This document shows, piece by piece, positions 7,154 through 15,444 of a stretch of DNA of 64,000 nucleotides. A model generated the notes under the pieces. The model was not told the DNA's origin. It ran no database searches and was given only the letters and a program-made list of their open reading frames with translations. The position numbers and the translations under genes are program-made. Every line of letters starts with the position of its first letter. The first letter of the stretch is position 1. Source of the stretch: Oxalobacteraceae sp. CFBP 8761 (GTDB taxonomy: Bacteria > Pseudomonadota > Gammaproteobacteria > Burkholderiales > Burkholderiaceae_D); NCBI GenBank assembly GCA_014841595.1, contig JACYUE010000003.1, forward strand, positions 186,001-250,000, read 5' to 3'.

Positions 7154-9598
7154 ATGGCTACGAACATGACTCCTCTTCTCGTCTCGGTAAAGACTTCTGT
7201 CAAGTCAACCGTCCCAAGTTATCGATTGACGCGGTATGCGGGTTGTGGCGCAGCCGCCCTGGTCTTGAGCGCATGTGGCGGAGGCGGTGGTGAGCTGGTC
7301 TCTACGTCTGCCGGCAGCCTCAATAGCAGCTTGTCTCCCGGCGTCGTTACTGCCGTCACACCTGCCAGCAACGGACTTGCAACGCCTGCGGGAACGTCGA
7401 CCTCGCCAACCCCAGCATCAGCGTCGTTGCCTGCGCTTGCGACGCCAGTGTCATCTGGTACGTCAGGCAGCGGGATGTCGTCCACAATGCCATCCACGAC
7501 GACGAACAACAACAACCCCAGCTTTGCCCCGCTGCCAGGCAGCGGCAGCACAATCAAAATTGGCGCGAAGATTACCGACATCCAGCTGCAAAATACCGGT
7601 GCGGCGCAAACCAACGTGCCTTTCACGTTTGGCCAGGTCATTGCTGCCGGTGCCATGAGCCCGAAAGATGGCCTGGTGGCCAAGCTTGCGGATGGTACTG
7701 TGCTGAACCTTCAGACCGATGTCAAGGCTACCCATGCCGACGGCTCGGTACGCCACGTCGTCATCTCGGGCGTCTTGCCAGCGCTGGCCGTCCGCCAGTC
7801 TCAGCCGCTCGAACTGCTCAAGGCGCAACGCGCCGACACAATCACCGCGACGCCGCAAGGCCTGCTCGAGAAGGGTTTGAACAGCCAGGTCACCGTTACT
7901 GCACACAATATCAGGTACACCGCCACGCTGGGCGACGCCATGACCAATCCGGCCCGCTTGACCTGGCTGGCTGGCAATGTCGCCAACGAGTGGATTGCCG
8001 ATGCGCCACTCAAGGACAGCAGCGGTGCCCCCCATCCCGTATTGACTGCGCGCTTTGCGGTACGCTGGTATCCCGCCCTGGAAAAGCAGGCACGGGTAGA
8101 TGTCATCGTGGAAAACACCAAAACCTTCGTGAGCGGTCGCACGCTGACCTATGACGTCAACGTCGATGTCGGTGGCCGCACGGTCTATGCCAAGACAGGC
8201 CTGACCCATTATCACCACTCGCGCTGGCACAAGACCGCCTGGTGGAATCCTGCCAGCGAACCGGCAGTCAATTTCCGCCACAATACGGCTTACCTGATTT
8301 CTACCAAGGCAGTGCCGAACTATGACCAGAGCATCGTTCCTGCAGAAAATGTACTGGCCGGCTACCAACTCAATGACACGAACTCCGGCCCGATGACGAT
8401 CGGCCCTGCCAACCGCGCAATGCACACTTCCGGCGGTCGCGGCGATATCGGTCCCCTGCCCACCTGGACCGTCATGCACTTGCTGTCGATGGACAAGCGT
8501 GCCTGGGACGTTACAAAGGCGGGCGCGGATGGCTCCGGCACTTGGTCAATCCACTACCGCGACGACAATACCGGCCAGCCGGTACGTACGGATAACGACA
8601 AGAACAAGTTCATTTCGCTGCATGGCAATATGGCCAAGAAAGGTCCGCTGCCGGTACCGCGCTGCGCTGCCGATGCCAATTGCGACACGCCCAATGCATC
8701 GGATACCGCACACCAGCCATCGCTGGCCTATGTACCGTATCTGTTGACTGGCGATTATTACTATCTGGAAGAGATGCAGTTCTGGGCATCGCATAACCCG
8801 CTGGCAACTGCCCCGGGCGGCCACGGCGATGGCCAGGGCCTGGTTCGCTGGCAGCAGGTACGCGGCCAGGCGTGGTCACTGCGTACGCTGGGCCATGCTG
8901 CCTACATCACGCCGGACGCACATCCGCTGAAGGCGTACTTCACCAAGCAGCTCGACAACAATCTGGCGTTCTATCACCAGACCTATGTTGTAGGTAACCC
9001 GAATCAGCTCGGCTTGTACGATGGTTCCGGCAGCAACGCGTTCAGGGTGGACGGCTCGGCGCCATGGCAGGATGACTACCTGACCTGGAGCTTTGGCTAC
9101 CTGGCCGAACTTGGCTTTGAAAAAGCCGCACCAATCCTGCAATGGAAGGCAAAGTACCCGGTAGGCCGCATGACTGCACCAGGCTATTGCTGGATTTCGG
9201 GCGCCGAATACTACCTGAACTTCCGTCCCAGCTCAGCGGCGCCGGCGTACGCCACGTTCGCTGAGCTGTATGCGGCCAATTTCAGCGGTGCCACCATCAA
9301 GAACGATTCACGCAAGGACGTACGCAATCCGGATGGCTCGCGCTTCATCGACCAGCCCTGCGCCAGCCAGGCGCAGGCCGATTGGCTGACCGCTGCCAAT
9401 GGCAGGAAATGGCTGGTCGGCCAGATGATGGGTTACGCCAGCTCAACGCTGGGCTACCCAGCGAACCTGCAACCGGCGCTGGCTGTTGCCCGTGCTGCCG
9501 GTATTCCGGAAGCGGCCAGGGCATGGGACGTGTTCAACAACCGCAGCATGAAGCCGGACTATTCGACGGCGCCGCAGTTTGCGATCGTACCGCGCTGA
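7154..9598 (+). CDS. Large predicted outer-membrane or secreted lipoprotein, possible carbohydrate-active enzyme
   Basis: 814 residues from the ATG at 7154. The frame is open back to a TTG at 7013, but the ATG puts a lipobox (LVLSAC) right after a hydrophobic stretch at residues about 30-41, then a GGGGG linker and a Ser/Thr/Pro-rich spacer to about residue 130. The next part (ITDIQLQNTGAAQTNVPFTF, THADGSVRHVVISG) resembles the N-terminal RIFT-barrel domain of YetA/exo-rhamnogalacturonan-lyase-like proteins. The central part (RWQQVRGQAWSLRTLGHAAY, PLKAYFTKQLDNNLAFY) looks like an alpha/alpha toroid. A glycan lyase or hydrolase acting on the local polymer is possible but unproven. A strong terminator follows. 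Confidence 0.6.
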   Translation: MATNMTPLLVSVKTSVKSTVPSYRLTRYAGCGAAALVLSACGGGGGELVSTSAGSLNSSLSPGVVTAVTPASNGLATPAGTSTSPTPASASLPALATPVSSGTSGSGMSSTMPSTTTNNNNPSFAPLPGSGSTIKIGAKITDIQLQNTGAAQTNVPFTFGQVIAAGAMSPKDGLVAKLADGTVLNLQTDVKATHADGSVRHVVISGVLPALAVRQSQPLELLKAQRADTITATPQGLLEKGLNSQVTVTAHNIRYTATLGDAMTNPARLTWLAGNVANEWIADAPLKDSSGAPHPVLTARFAVRWYPALEKQARVDVIVENTKTFVSGRTLTYDVNVDVGGRTVYAKTGLTHYHHSRWHKTAWWNPASEPAVNFRHNTAYLISTKAVPNYDQSIVPAENVLAGYQLNDTNSGPMTIGPANRAMHTSGGRGDIGPLPTWTVMHLLSMDKRAWDVTKAGADGSGTWSIHYRDDNTGQPVRTDNDKNKFISLHGNMAKKGPLPVPRCAADANCDTPNASDTAHQPSLAYVPYLLTGDYYYLEEMQFWASHNPLATAPGGHGDGQGLVRWQQVRGQAWSLRTLGHAAYITPDAHPLKAYFTKQLDNNLAFYHQTYVVGNPNQLGLYDGSGSNAFRVDGSAPWQDDYLTWSFGYLAELGFEKAAPILQWKAKYPVGRMTAPGYCWISGAEYYLNFRPSSAAPAYATFAELYAANFSGATIKNDSRKDVRNPDGSRFIDQPCASQAQADWLTAANGRKWLVGQMMGYASSTLGYPANLQPALAVARAAGIPEAARAWDVFNNRSMKPDYSTAPQFAIVPR

Positions 9599-9619
9599 TC
9601 GATCTCGCACTGCAACATT

Positions 9620-9648
9620 GGCTCTGCTTTCGGCAGAGCCTTTTTTTT
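9620..9648 (+). terminator. Rho-independent terminator of the lipoprotein gene
   Basis: An eight-base-pair stem, GGCTCTGC (9620-9627) with GCAGAGCC (9633-9640), a five-base loop, then eight T residues (9641-9648). It starts 22 bases after the stop. Confidence 0.9.
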
Positions 9649-9897
9649 GGCGCAGTCAACACTCTGCGGCCCAGGCTCGATCCGCAAGCGGCATACGTCT
9701 ACCCTGCACGGATTTATGGGCCGGCAACCATCGCACGCCGAATAAACATGTTCTACAGGAATGCATTCCTTCGCAGTTGCAGCATATAATGGTTGGTGGT
9801 ATGCAAAGGATTCGTCGTTGCGCCAGCAAATCGTTCGTTCAAATCAGTGCACAGCAGCCAATAGACACAGCGTGCAGATATAAGGGAGTCGGTGGGA

Positions 9898-10818
9898 ATG
9901 TCACTAGTCAGCAGGGTAATCGAGCGCGTAAAGCGGGATTATTTCCGACGTCAGTACCGCCAGATTGCCAGTCGAGTCCTGGCAACACCTCCTGTCCAAC
10001 GTGGCGATGTGCCGTTCATGCTGCTTTCGATGGTTCAGCAGCGTGACGTCCATTCTTACCTGGTTGCCGTGAAATCGTTCTGCCACTTCCTCAATCCCAG
10101 CCGTATCGTGGTCGTTTGCGACCCGTCGATCGACCAGGCGGATCGGGCACTCATCACACACCACCTGCCGCATGTCGAATTACGCGCTGCAGACGAGTTC
10201 ACTCATCCCGACATGCCGCGTGGCGGCACCTGGGAGCGTTTGTATGCCATCGCCGGCTTTGCGCGCGACACCTATGTGGTCCAGCTCGATGCAGACACCT
10301 TGACGGTGCAGCCAATTCCGGAAGTGCTCGCAGCAATCCGCGCTGGTACCGGTTTCGTGCTGGGCGAAATGCCTGACACGCCAATCCGCACACTGGCTCA
10401 GACGCGTGAGAATGCGCTGCCGTGGATCAGGCCGGGCGCGCATATCCAGGGGATCGCCGAGACCGAGATGGTCAATGTCGGCCTGCCGGAGGATGCACGC
10501 TATATCCGTGGCTGTTCCGGTTTCACCGGTTTTCCGCGCTCTGACGCAATGCCCGAGGCCATGGCCGATTTTTCGCGCCGTATGACAGCCAAGCTTGGCG
10601 CGGACTGGACCCGCTGGGGCACGGAGCAGGTCACGTCAAACTACCTGGCCTCGAACATGCCCGGTGCGGCGGCACTGCCATTTCCCAAGTATGGCACGCC
10701 CGATTGCAGCACCGACCAGACGGCATTTTTCCATTTTATTGGTTCCATGCGTTTCATTAACGGCAAGTATGCAGCGACGTCGCGCCAGGCCCTGCGCCTG
10801 CTCGCCGGCGCCGCCTGA
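9898..10818 (+). CDS. Glycosyltransferase-like protein of the exopolysaccharide locus
   Basis: 306 residues. ATG at 9898 is preferred over the GTG at 9892 because AAGGGAG at 9882-9888 is well placed for it. The layout suggests a GT-A fold: a basic start, VPFMLLSMVQQRDVHSYLVA, RIVVVCDPS, then VVQLDADTLTV with a DxD-like metal site, and an HFIGSMRF region near the C-terminus. No signal peptide. It precedes the flippase by 42 bases, so co-transcription is likely. The family was not recognised beyond the general fold; a glycosyltransferase role is inferred from the DAD motif and the setting. A weak -24/-12-like site lies at 9791-9804. Confidence 0.55.
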   Translation: MSLVSRVIERVKRDYFRRQYRQIASRVLATPPVQRGDVPFMLLSMVQQRDVHSYLVAVKSFCHFLNPSRIVVVCDPSIDQADRALITHHLPHVELRAADEFTHPDMPRGGTWERLYAIAGFARDTYVVQLDADTLTVQPIPEVLAAIRAGTGFVLGEMPDTPIRTLAQTRENALPWIRPGAHIQGIAETEMVNVGLPEDARYIRGCSGFTGFPRSDAMPEAMADFSRRMTAKLGADWTRWGTEQVTSNYLASNMPGAAALPFPKYGTPDCSTDQTAFFHFIGSMRFINGKYAATSRQALRLLAGAA

Positions 10819-10860
10819 CGCGCCCCGCTTCACCCCGACCCCGAACCTGAGCAGTCCATC

Positions 10861-12321
10861 ATGGTAAATTTGCGGCGTTCGCTGGTCATCAATTTTTTTT
10901 CGTCTTCCGGTGCGGCTCTGCTGCAGTTCCTGGTCAGCGTGCTGCTGGCGCGGATGCTCAGCCCCAGCGAGATTGGCGTGTATTCGATGACGCTGGTATT
11001 CGTCAATTTTGCCCACGTCTTCCGGGATTTTGGTGTCTCCACCTATCTCAAGCGCGAACCGGACCTCACACCGGAAAAAATCCGCTCGGCCACCGGCATC
11101 GTGTTTGCAACGTCTTGGCTGATAGGCACCAGCATGCTACTGGCCAGCAATGCGATCGGCCGCTGGTTCGCCGAACCGGAGATCATTCCCGTGATGCAGG
11201 TGCTGGCAGCGGGCTTTTTCCTGATTCCGTTCGGGGCTGTCACCAATGCCATGCTGTCGCGTGAATTCGCAGCTGAAAAGCAGGCCGTGGTCCAGGCCGT
11301 GGGCACGATCAGCTTCTGCATTACCTGCCTGACACTTGCCAAGCTCGGCTTCGGCAGCATGAGCCTGGCTTGGGGCAACCTGGTCAATATCATTGCCTGC
11401 GCGATCGCTCTGGTGCCGTTCCGCCCGAAAAACCTGCCCTGGATGCCGTCCTTCCACCATTGGCGCGGCGTGGCCCACTTCGGCGTGGGTTCGCTTATTT
11501 CAAGTTGTCTCGGTGCGCTCAACAATGCCATTCCCGACATCTTGCTGGGCAAACTGGGTTCGGCGCGCGAGGTCGGCCTTCTGAGCCGCGCCAATTCCAC
11601 CGTTACCATCTTCAGCTATGTAGCCGGTTCGACCGTCAGCTATGGCGCTGTTTCGTATCTGTCACAGGCGCATTATCGTGGTGAATCGCTGACCCCGATC
11701 ATGTCCCGCGCTACTTCTCTGCTTACCGGGATCGGCTGGCCTGCCCTCGCGCTCACTGCCGTACTCGGCCAAGACATCATCCTCGCGCTGTATGGCCCGA
11801 CCTGGCTGCCCGCAGTACCGGCAATCGCGCCGCTGGTACTGGCAGCTGCGGTGGGCATGATGTTCCATTATGTCCCGATCGGCGTCATGGCCATCGGTCG
11901 CCCCTACCTCAGTGCCGTGCCGACCACGGTGACCTTGCTGGCCAGGATCGGCTTCGGCCTGCTGTTGTATGACGGCAGCCTGAGCGGATTTGCCTGGGCC
12001 CTGTGCCTGGCGACGATCGTTACTGCGCCCATCAATGCCCTGCAACAGCATCGCAATCTTGGCGTCAACAATGGCAACATGCTGCGCTCCATGATCCCGA
12101 GCCTCGTGGTCACGATCGGCACTGTCGTGCCAGCCATGCTGCTGGCATGGCTGCTGCCGGCCAGTCTGCCATCGATGGTGCGCTTGCTGATCATGGCAGT
12201 CCCACTGGCGGCCGTCTGGTACCTGTGTCTGCGCCTGACGCGCCACGCCATGCTGGAAGAAGTTCATCGACTGGCTGCGCCCGTCAAGGCGCGTCTTGTC
12301 CGCTTCCTACCGAATGTATAA
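10861..12321 (+). CDS. Wzx-type polysaccharide flippase (PST/oligosaccharide exporter family)
   Basis: 486 residues with about 12-14 hydrophobic helices over the whole length. The start is typical of the family: SLVINFFSSSGAALLQFLVSVLLARML, followed by PSEIGVYSMTLVFVNFAHVFRDFG. Members flip undecaprenyl-linked repeat units to the periplasm or export polysaccharide intermediates. It sits among glycosyltransferases and the acyl carrier protein/hydrolase set, so it most likely moves the repeat unit of this locus. The ATG is 42 bases after the preceding gene. No polymerase (Wzy) was recognised within the window. Confidence 0.85.
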   Translation: MVNLRRSLVINFFSSSGAALLQFLVSVLLARMLSPSEIGVYSMTLVFVNFAHVFRDFGVSTYLKREPDLTPEKIRSATGIVFATSWLIGTSMLLASNAIGRWFAEPEIIPVMQVLAAGFFLIPFGAVTNAMLSREFAAEKQAVVQAVGTISFCITCLTLAKLGFGSMSLAWGNLVNIIACAIALVPFRPKNLPWMPSFHHWRGVAHFGVGSLISSCLGALNNAIPDILLGKLGSAREVGLLSRANSTVTIFSYVAGSTVSYGAVSYLSQAHYRGESLTPIMSRATSLLTGIGWPALALTAVLGQDIILALYGPTWLPAVPAIAPLVLAAAVGMMFHYVPIGVMAIGRPYLSAVPTTVTLLARIGFGLLLYDGSLSGFAWALCLATIVTAPINALQQHRNLGVNNGNMLRSMIPSLVVTIGTVVPAMLLAWLLPASLPSMVRLLIMAVPLAAVWYLCLRLTRHAMLEEVHRLAAPVKARLVRFLPNV

Positions 12322-12379
12322 TGAACTATGGTGTCGCTCATTTTCCGGACGCCATGCATCCCCTGGACTGGAATCGCAT

Positions 12380-12628
12380 ATGTACCTCGATGAAGTAAGA
12401 ACAATTCTGACGAATGTGCTCAACCTGGGCGACGCTGGACAGCGTCTTAATGCTAACTCGCCATTGCTTGGTAGCATTCCCGAGCTTGACTCGATGGCGG
12501 TAGTGACTCTGCTGGCTGCGCTCGAAGAGCATTTCGGCATCACTGTCAACGACGACGACATCAGCGCGCGAACGTTCGAGACCTTGGGTACTCTGGCCGA
12601 GTTCGTCGCTCAACACCGCCCCGAATGA
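12380..12628 (+). CDS. Acyl carrier protein, exosortase-A system type
   Basis: 82 residues. The phosphopantetheine site is LDSM, with Ser38 as the attachment residue; flanking LLGSIPELDSMAVVTLLAAL and EEHFGITV match carrier proteins. The start at 12380 gives a normal ACP length. Upstream in-frame codons would overlap the flippase end and add an unrelated leader. The stop overlaps the hydrolase start as ATGA. In exosortase-A loci an ACP of this kind lies beside an acyl-CoA ligase, a PLP-dependent decarboxylase and hydrolases 1 and 2. The ligase and decarboxylase are not seen here. The group carried is unknown. Confidence 0.85.
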   Translation: MYLDEVRTILTNVLNLGDAGQRLNANSPLLGSIPELDSMAVVTLLAALEEHFGITVNDDDISARTFETLGTLAEFVAQHRPE

Positions 12629-13476
12629 CCGCCTCCGGCGGTGCACCGGCCGCAGAACCGTTCTTTCTCAAGACTGCCGGCGGGACACGCTTTTGCCTGT
12701 TCCACGCGCCCATCGGGGCCTGCCTTGGCGCAGTGCTGTATGTGTCACCCTTTGCCGAAGAAATGAATCGTTCGCGTCGGATGGCTGCCCTGCAAGCGCG
12801 CGAACTCGCCAAGCTTGGCTATGGTGTCCTGCAACTTGATCTGCACGGCTGCGGCGACAGCAGCGGCGATTTCATGGATGCGCGCTGGGACACCTGGAAA
12901 CACGACCTGGCCCTTGGCGCGGCCTGGCTGCACGAACGCCTGGGCCAGCCACTCATTCTGTGGGGCTCACGCCTGGGCGTACTGCTGGCCCTCGATTACG
13001 CGCGTACAGCGCCCCATCCGGTGGCCTCAATGCTCCTGTGGCAGCCAATTCTGAGCGCCCACGCTTACCTGACCCAGTTCCTGCGCCTGCGCGTGGCTGG
13101 CGCCCTGCTGGGCGAAGATGGTGCGGGCCAGCAAGGCACGAATGCCCTGCGTGCGACATTGCAAACCGGCCAGGCTGTCGAAGTGGCCGGTTACCGCCTG
13201 GCGCCGGCATTGGCGGCGTCCATTGATGCACTTCCACCCCTTTATTCAATGCCACCGTCTTGTCCTGTGCACTGGTTTGAGGCCATCGCAGCAGCCGGAC
13301 AGGAACCGTCGCCGCGCGTGCTGCAGGCCGCAGCCAGCTGGCGCAATGCCGGTGTGGACCTGCATTTTCAGGCCGTGATTTGCCCGCCATTCTGGTCAAC
13401 GTCAGAAATTACGATCAGCCCGGCTTGGTTGGAAGCAACTTCTGCAGCATTGCGCATGGGCCGCCATGACGATTGA
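12625..13476 (+). CDS. Alpha/beta hydrolase, exosortase-A-associated hydrolase 2 type
   Basis: 283 residues. Matches what I know of exosortase-associated hydrolase 2 (TIGR03101 type): PFAEEMNRSRRMAALQAREL, LQLDLHGCGDSSGDF and DARWDTWKHDL. The nucleophile elbow reads WGSRLG, so the centre of the usual GxSxG is Arg116, not Ser; the protein may be non-hydrolytic or use another residue. No signal peptide. It overlaps the ACP by four bases and the next hydrolase by eleven, so the three are translated together. It may handle the ACP-bound group, but its biochemical role is unknown in the family as a whole. Confidence 0.85.
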   Translation: MTASGGAPAAEPFFLKTAGGTRFCLFHAPIGACLGAVLYVSPFAEEMNRSRRMAALQARELAKLGYGVLQLDLHGCGDSSGDFMDARWDTWKHDLALGAAWLHERLGQPLILWGSRLGVLLALDYARTAPHPVASMLLWQPILSAHAYLTQFLRLRVAGALLGEDGAGQQGTNALRATLQTGQAVEVAGYRLAPALAASIDALPPLYSMPPSCPVHWFEAIAAAGQEPSPRVLQAAASWRNAGVDLHFQAVICPPFWSTSEITISPAWLEATSAALRMGRHDD

Positions 13477-14317
13477 AGAACACGCGCTGGCGTTTCGCTG
13501 CCACGAGGACTGGCTGTATGGCGTCGTGAGCCTGCCACCAGGCGAGTGCACACGCGGGGTCCTGATTGTGGTCGGTGGTCCGCAATACCGGGCCGGCAGC
13601 CACCGCCAGTTCACGCTGCTGGCGCGCAGCCTGGCGCAAAACGGCATTGCAGCCATGCGCTTCGATTACCGCGGCATGGGCGACAGCCAGGGAGAGCCGC
13701 GCGATTTCCTGTCGGTCGAGGACGACCTGCGTGCGGCCATCGACGCGTTTACCAGCGCCGTTCCGGGCTTGCGCGACATTGTGCTATGGGGCTTGTGTGA
13801 CGGCGCATCAGCATCGGTCACGTATGCCGCCACCGATGCGCGCGTGCGCGGCCTGGTGCTGCTCAACCCCTGGGTGCGCACCGACAACGGCATCGCACGC
13901 ACCACGCTCAAGCATTACTACCGCGAGCGCCTGATGGACGCGGCCTTCTGGCGCGATGTCTTGCGTGGCAAGCTCAGTTACACGCGTTCCCTCAAATCGA
14001 TGCTGCAGCTGGCGCGCATGGCGCTCGGTTCACCGTCTGGCGCGCGCGCCAAGGCATCGGACCAGGATGCTCTTCCGGACCGGATGTATGCAGGCATGCA
14101 TGCCTTCGACGGCCCCGTGCTGGTCGTACTCAGTGGCGCCGATCTCACGGCTCGGGAATTTTGCGATCTGGCGCAGGCCACGCCAAAGTGGCAGCGCCTG
14201 CTTGGCGCCCGCCGCGTCACCCGTTTTCAGCTGGATCAGGCGGACCATACGTTCTCGCGCCAGGCCTGGCGCGACCAAGTAGCGCGCTGGACTGGCGACT
14301 GGATGCGCTCCTGGTAG
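13466..14317 (+). CDS. Alpha/beta hydrolase, exosortase-A-associated hydrolase 1 type
   Basis: 283 residues. Has the hallmark of exosortase-associated hydrolase 1 (TIGR03100 type): IVVGGPQYRAGSHRQFTLLAR followed by RFDYRGMGDSQG. The nucleophile elbow is GLCDG, putting Cys111 where Ser is usual, as in dienelactone-hydrolase-like enzymes. A C-terminal DQADHTFS segment supplies the catalytic His. It is the last gene of the flippase-ACP-hydrolase run. Hydrolases 1 and 2 are reported to occur together in exosortase-A genomes, which supports the assignment of both. Confidence 0.87.
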   Translation: MTIEEHALAFRCHEDWLYGVVSLPPGECTRGVLIVVGGPQYRAGSHRQFTLLARSLAQNGIAAMRFDYRGMGDSQGEPRDFLSVEDDLRAAIDAFTSAVPGLRDIVLWGLCDGASASVTYAATDARVRGLVLLNPWVRTDNGIARTTLKHYYRERLMDAAFWRDVLRGKLSYTRSLKSMLQLARMALGSPSGARAKASDQDALPDRMYAGMHAFDGPVLVVLSGADLTAREFCDLAQATPKWQRLLGARRVTRFQLDQADHTFSRQAWRDQVARWTGDWMRSW

Positions 14318-14490
14318 GTCATGGGCAGTGGCTGCAGCGCCACGCGCTGGCAACGGAGGCCGCCGCCCTTGAATATAAGCGTGACAGTCAATGCAGCCAT
14401 GATAAAATTTTAACAAGCTTGACGGTGATCGTACCGTACTGCATCCGGGCTGTTACCTGCCTCGTCCATGTCTTTTTTGTTCAGTCACCC

Positions 14491-15444
14491 ATGTCGCTTA
14501 AATCCCTGCTCATTCCTGCCCTGAATAATCCGCCGAAGCGCCAGCTGCTCGACGCCTTGCCCGTGGGGCAGACGATTCCCAGGATCATCCATCAGACCTT
14601 CTACGACCGCAATCTTCCTGAAAGGCTGCAAGCGAACGTCAACCGGCTGCGCGAGCTCAATCCGGGGTGGGAATACCGGTTTTACGACGACGCCGATATC
14701 GAGAGCTTCATCAAAAGTAACTACCCGCCCGTAGTCTGGGAGTATTACCAGCGCATCGATCCGGTCTACGGTGCAGCGCGCGCAGATATCTTCCGCTACC
14801 TGCTTCTGTACAAGCTCGGCGGTGTGTATCTGGACATCAAGAGCTCGGCCAACCGTCCACTCGACTCGGTTCTCAAACCCGATGATCGCTTCATCCTGTC
14901 AAAATGGCGTGACGTCAACGGTGAATTCGAACACTTCGGTGTGGTCTACGACCTGCGCCACCTCGATGGCGGCGAATACCAGCAATGGCACATCATCTGC
15001 TCGCCGGGCCATCCGTTCCTCAAGGAGGTCCTGGAAACGGTCTTCGAGAACATTGATACGTATGACCCCTACCTGCACCAGACCGGCAAGCGGGGGGTGC
15101 TGCGAGTGACCGGCCCGGTGCCGTACACGATGGCCATTTCACGCCTCATGGATGCACACCCACATCGCGTGGTGGACGGACGCAATGACATGGGCCTGGA
15201 ATACACTGTCTATGGCGAACAGGTCCACGTCGGCGTGTTCAAGGGACATTATTCCCTGCAAACTGCCTCGATCGTGCGCCTGACCCCGGCCAAGAAACGC
15301 ATGTCACGCATGTATGGCGCGATGCAGACATGCTTTGACTACCTGAAACGCTTGCGTGAAAAGCCTGCAGAACCCGTGCCGACTGATGCCGCTCAGCGAC
15401 CGGCGGATCCCAAGCAGTCATTGAAGTCGTCAAAGGCGCCATAG
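14491..15444 (+). CDS. GT32/capsular-type glycosyltransferase with DxD-like sugar-binding motif
   Basis: 317 residues from the ATG at 14491; the frame is open much further up but that part shadows hydrolase 1. Typical Gly_transf_sug features: IPRIIHQTFYDRNLP at the start, NPGWEYRFYDDAD, and AARADIFRYLLLYKLGGVYLDI, the region that in OCH1-like enzymes carries the DxD metal site. It probably adds a sugar to the repeat unit. No clear Shine-Dalgarno is visible. Its last 52 bases overlap the end of the convergent beta-helix gene. Confidence 0.8.
   Translation: MSLKSLLIPALNNPPKRQLLDALPVGQTIPRIIHQTFYDRNLPERLQANVNRLRELNPGWEYRFYDDADIESFIKSNYPPVVWEYYQRIDPVYGAARADIFRYLLLYKLGGVYLDIKSSANRPLDSVLKPDDRFILSKWRDVNGEFEHFGVVYDLRHLDGGEYQQWHIICSPGHPFLKEVLETVFENIDTYDPYLHQTGKRGVLRVTGPVPYTMAISRLMDAHPHRVVDGRNDMGLEYTVYGEQVHVGVFKGHYSLQTASIVRLTPAKKRMSRMYGAMQTCFDYLKRLREKPAEPVPTDAAQRPADPKQSLKSSKAP

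Noticed and set aside
9791..9804. -24/-12-like site before the glycosyltransferase-like gene
   Set aside because: GG and GC are spaced correctly, but the rest of the -24 element does not match well; too weak to list as a promoter.
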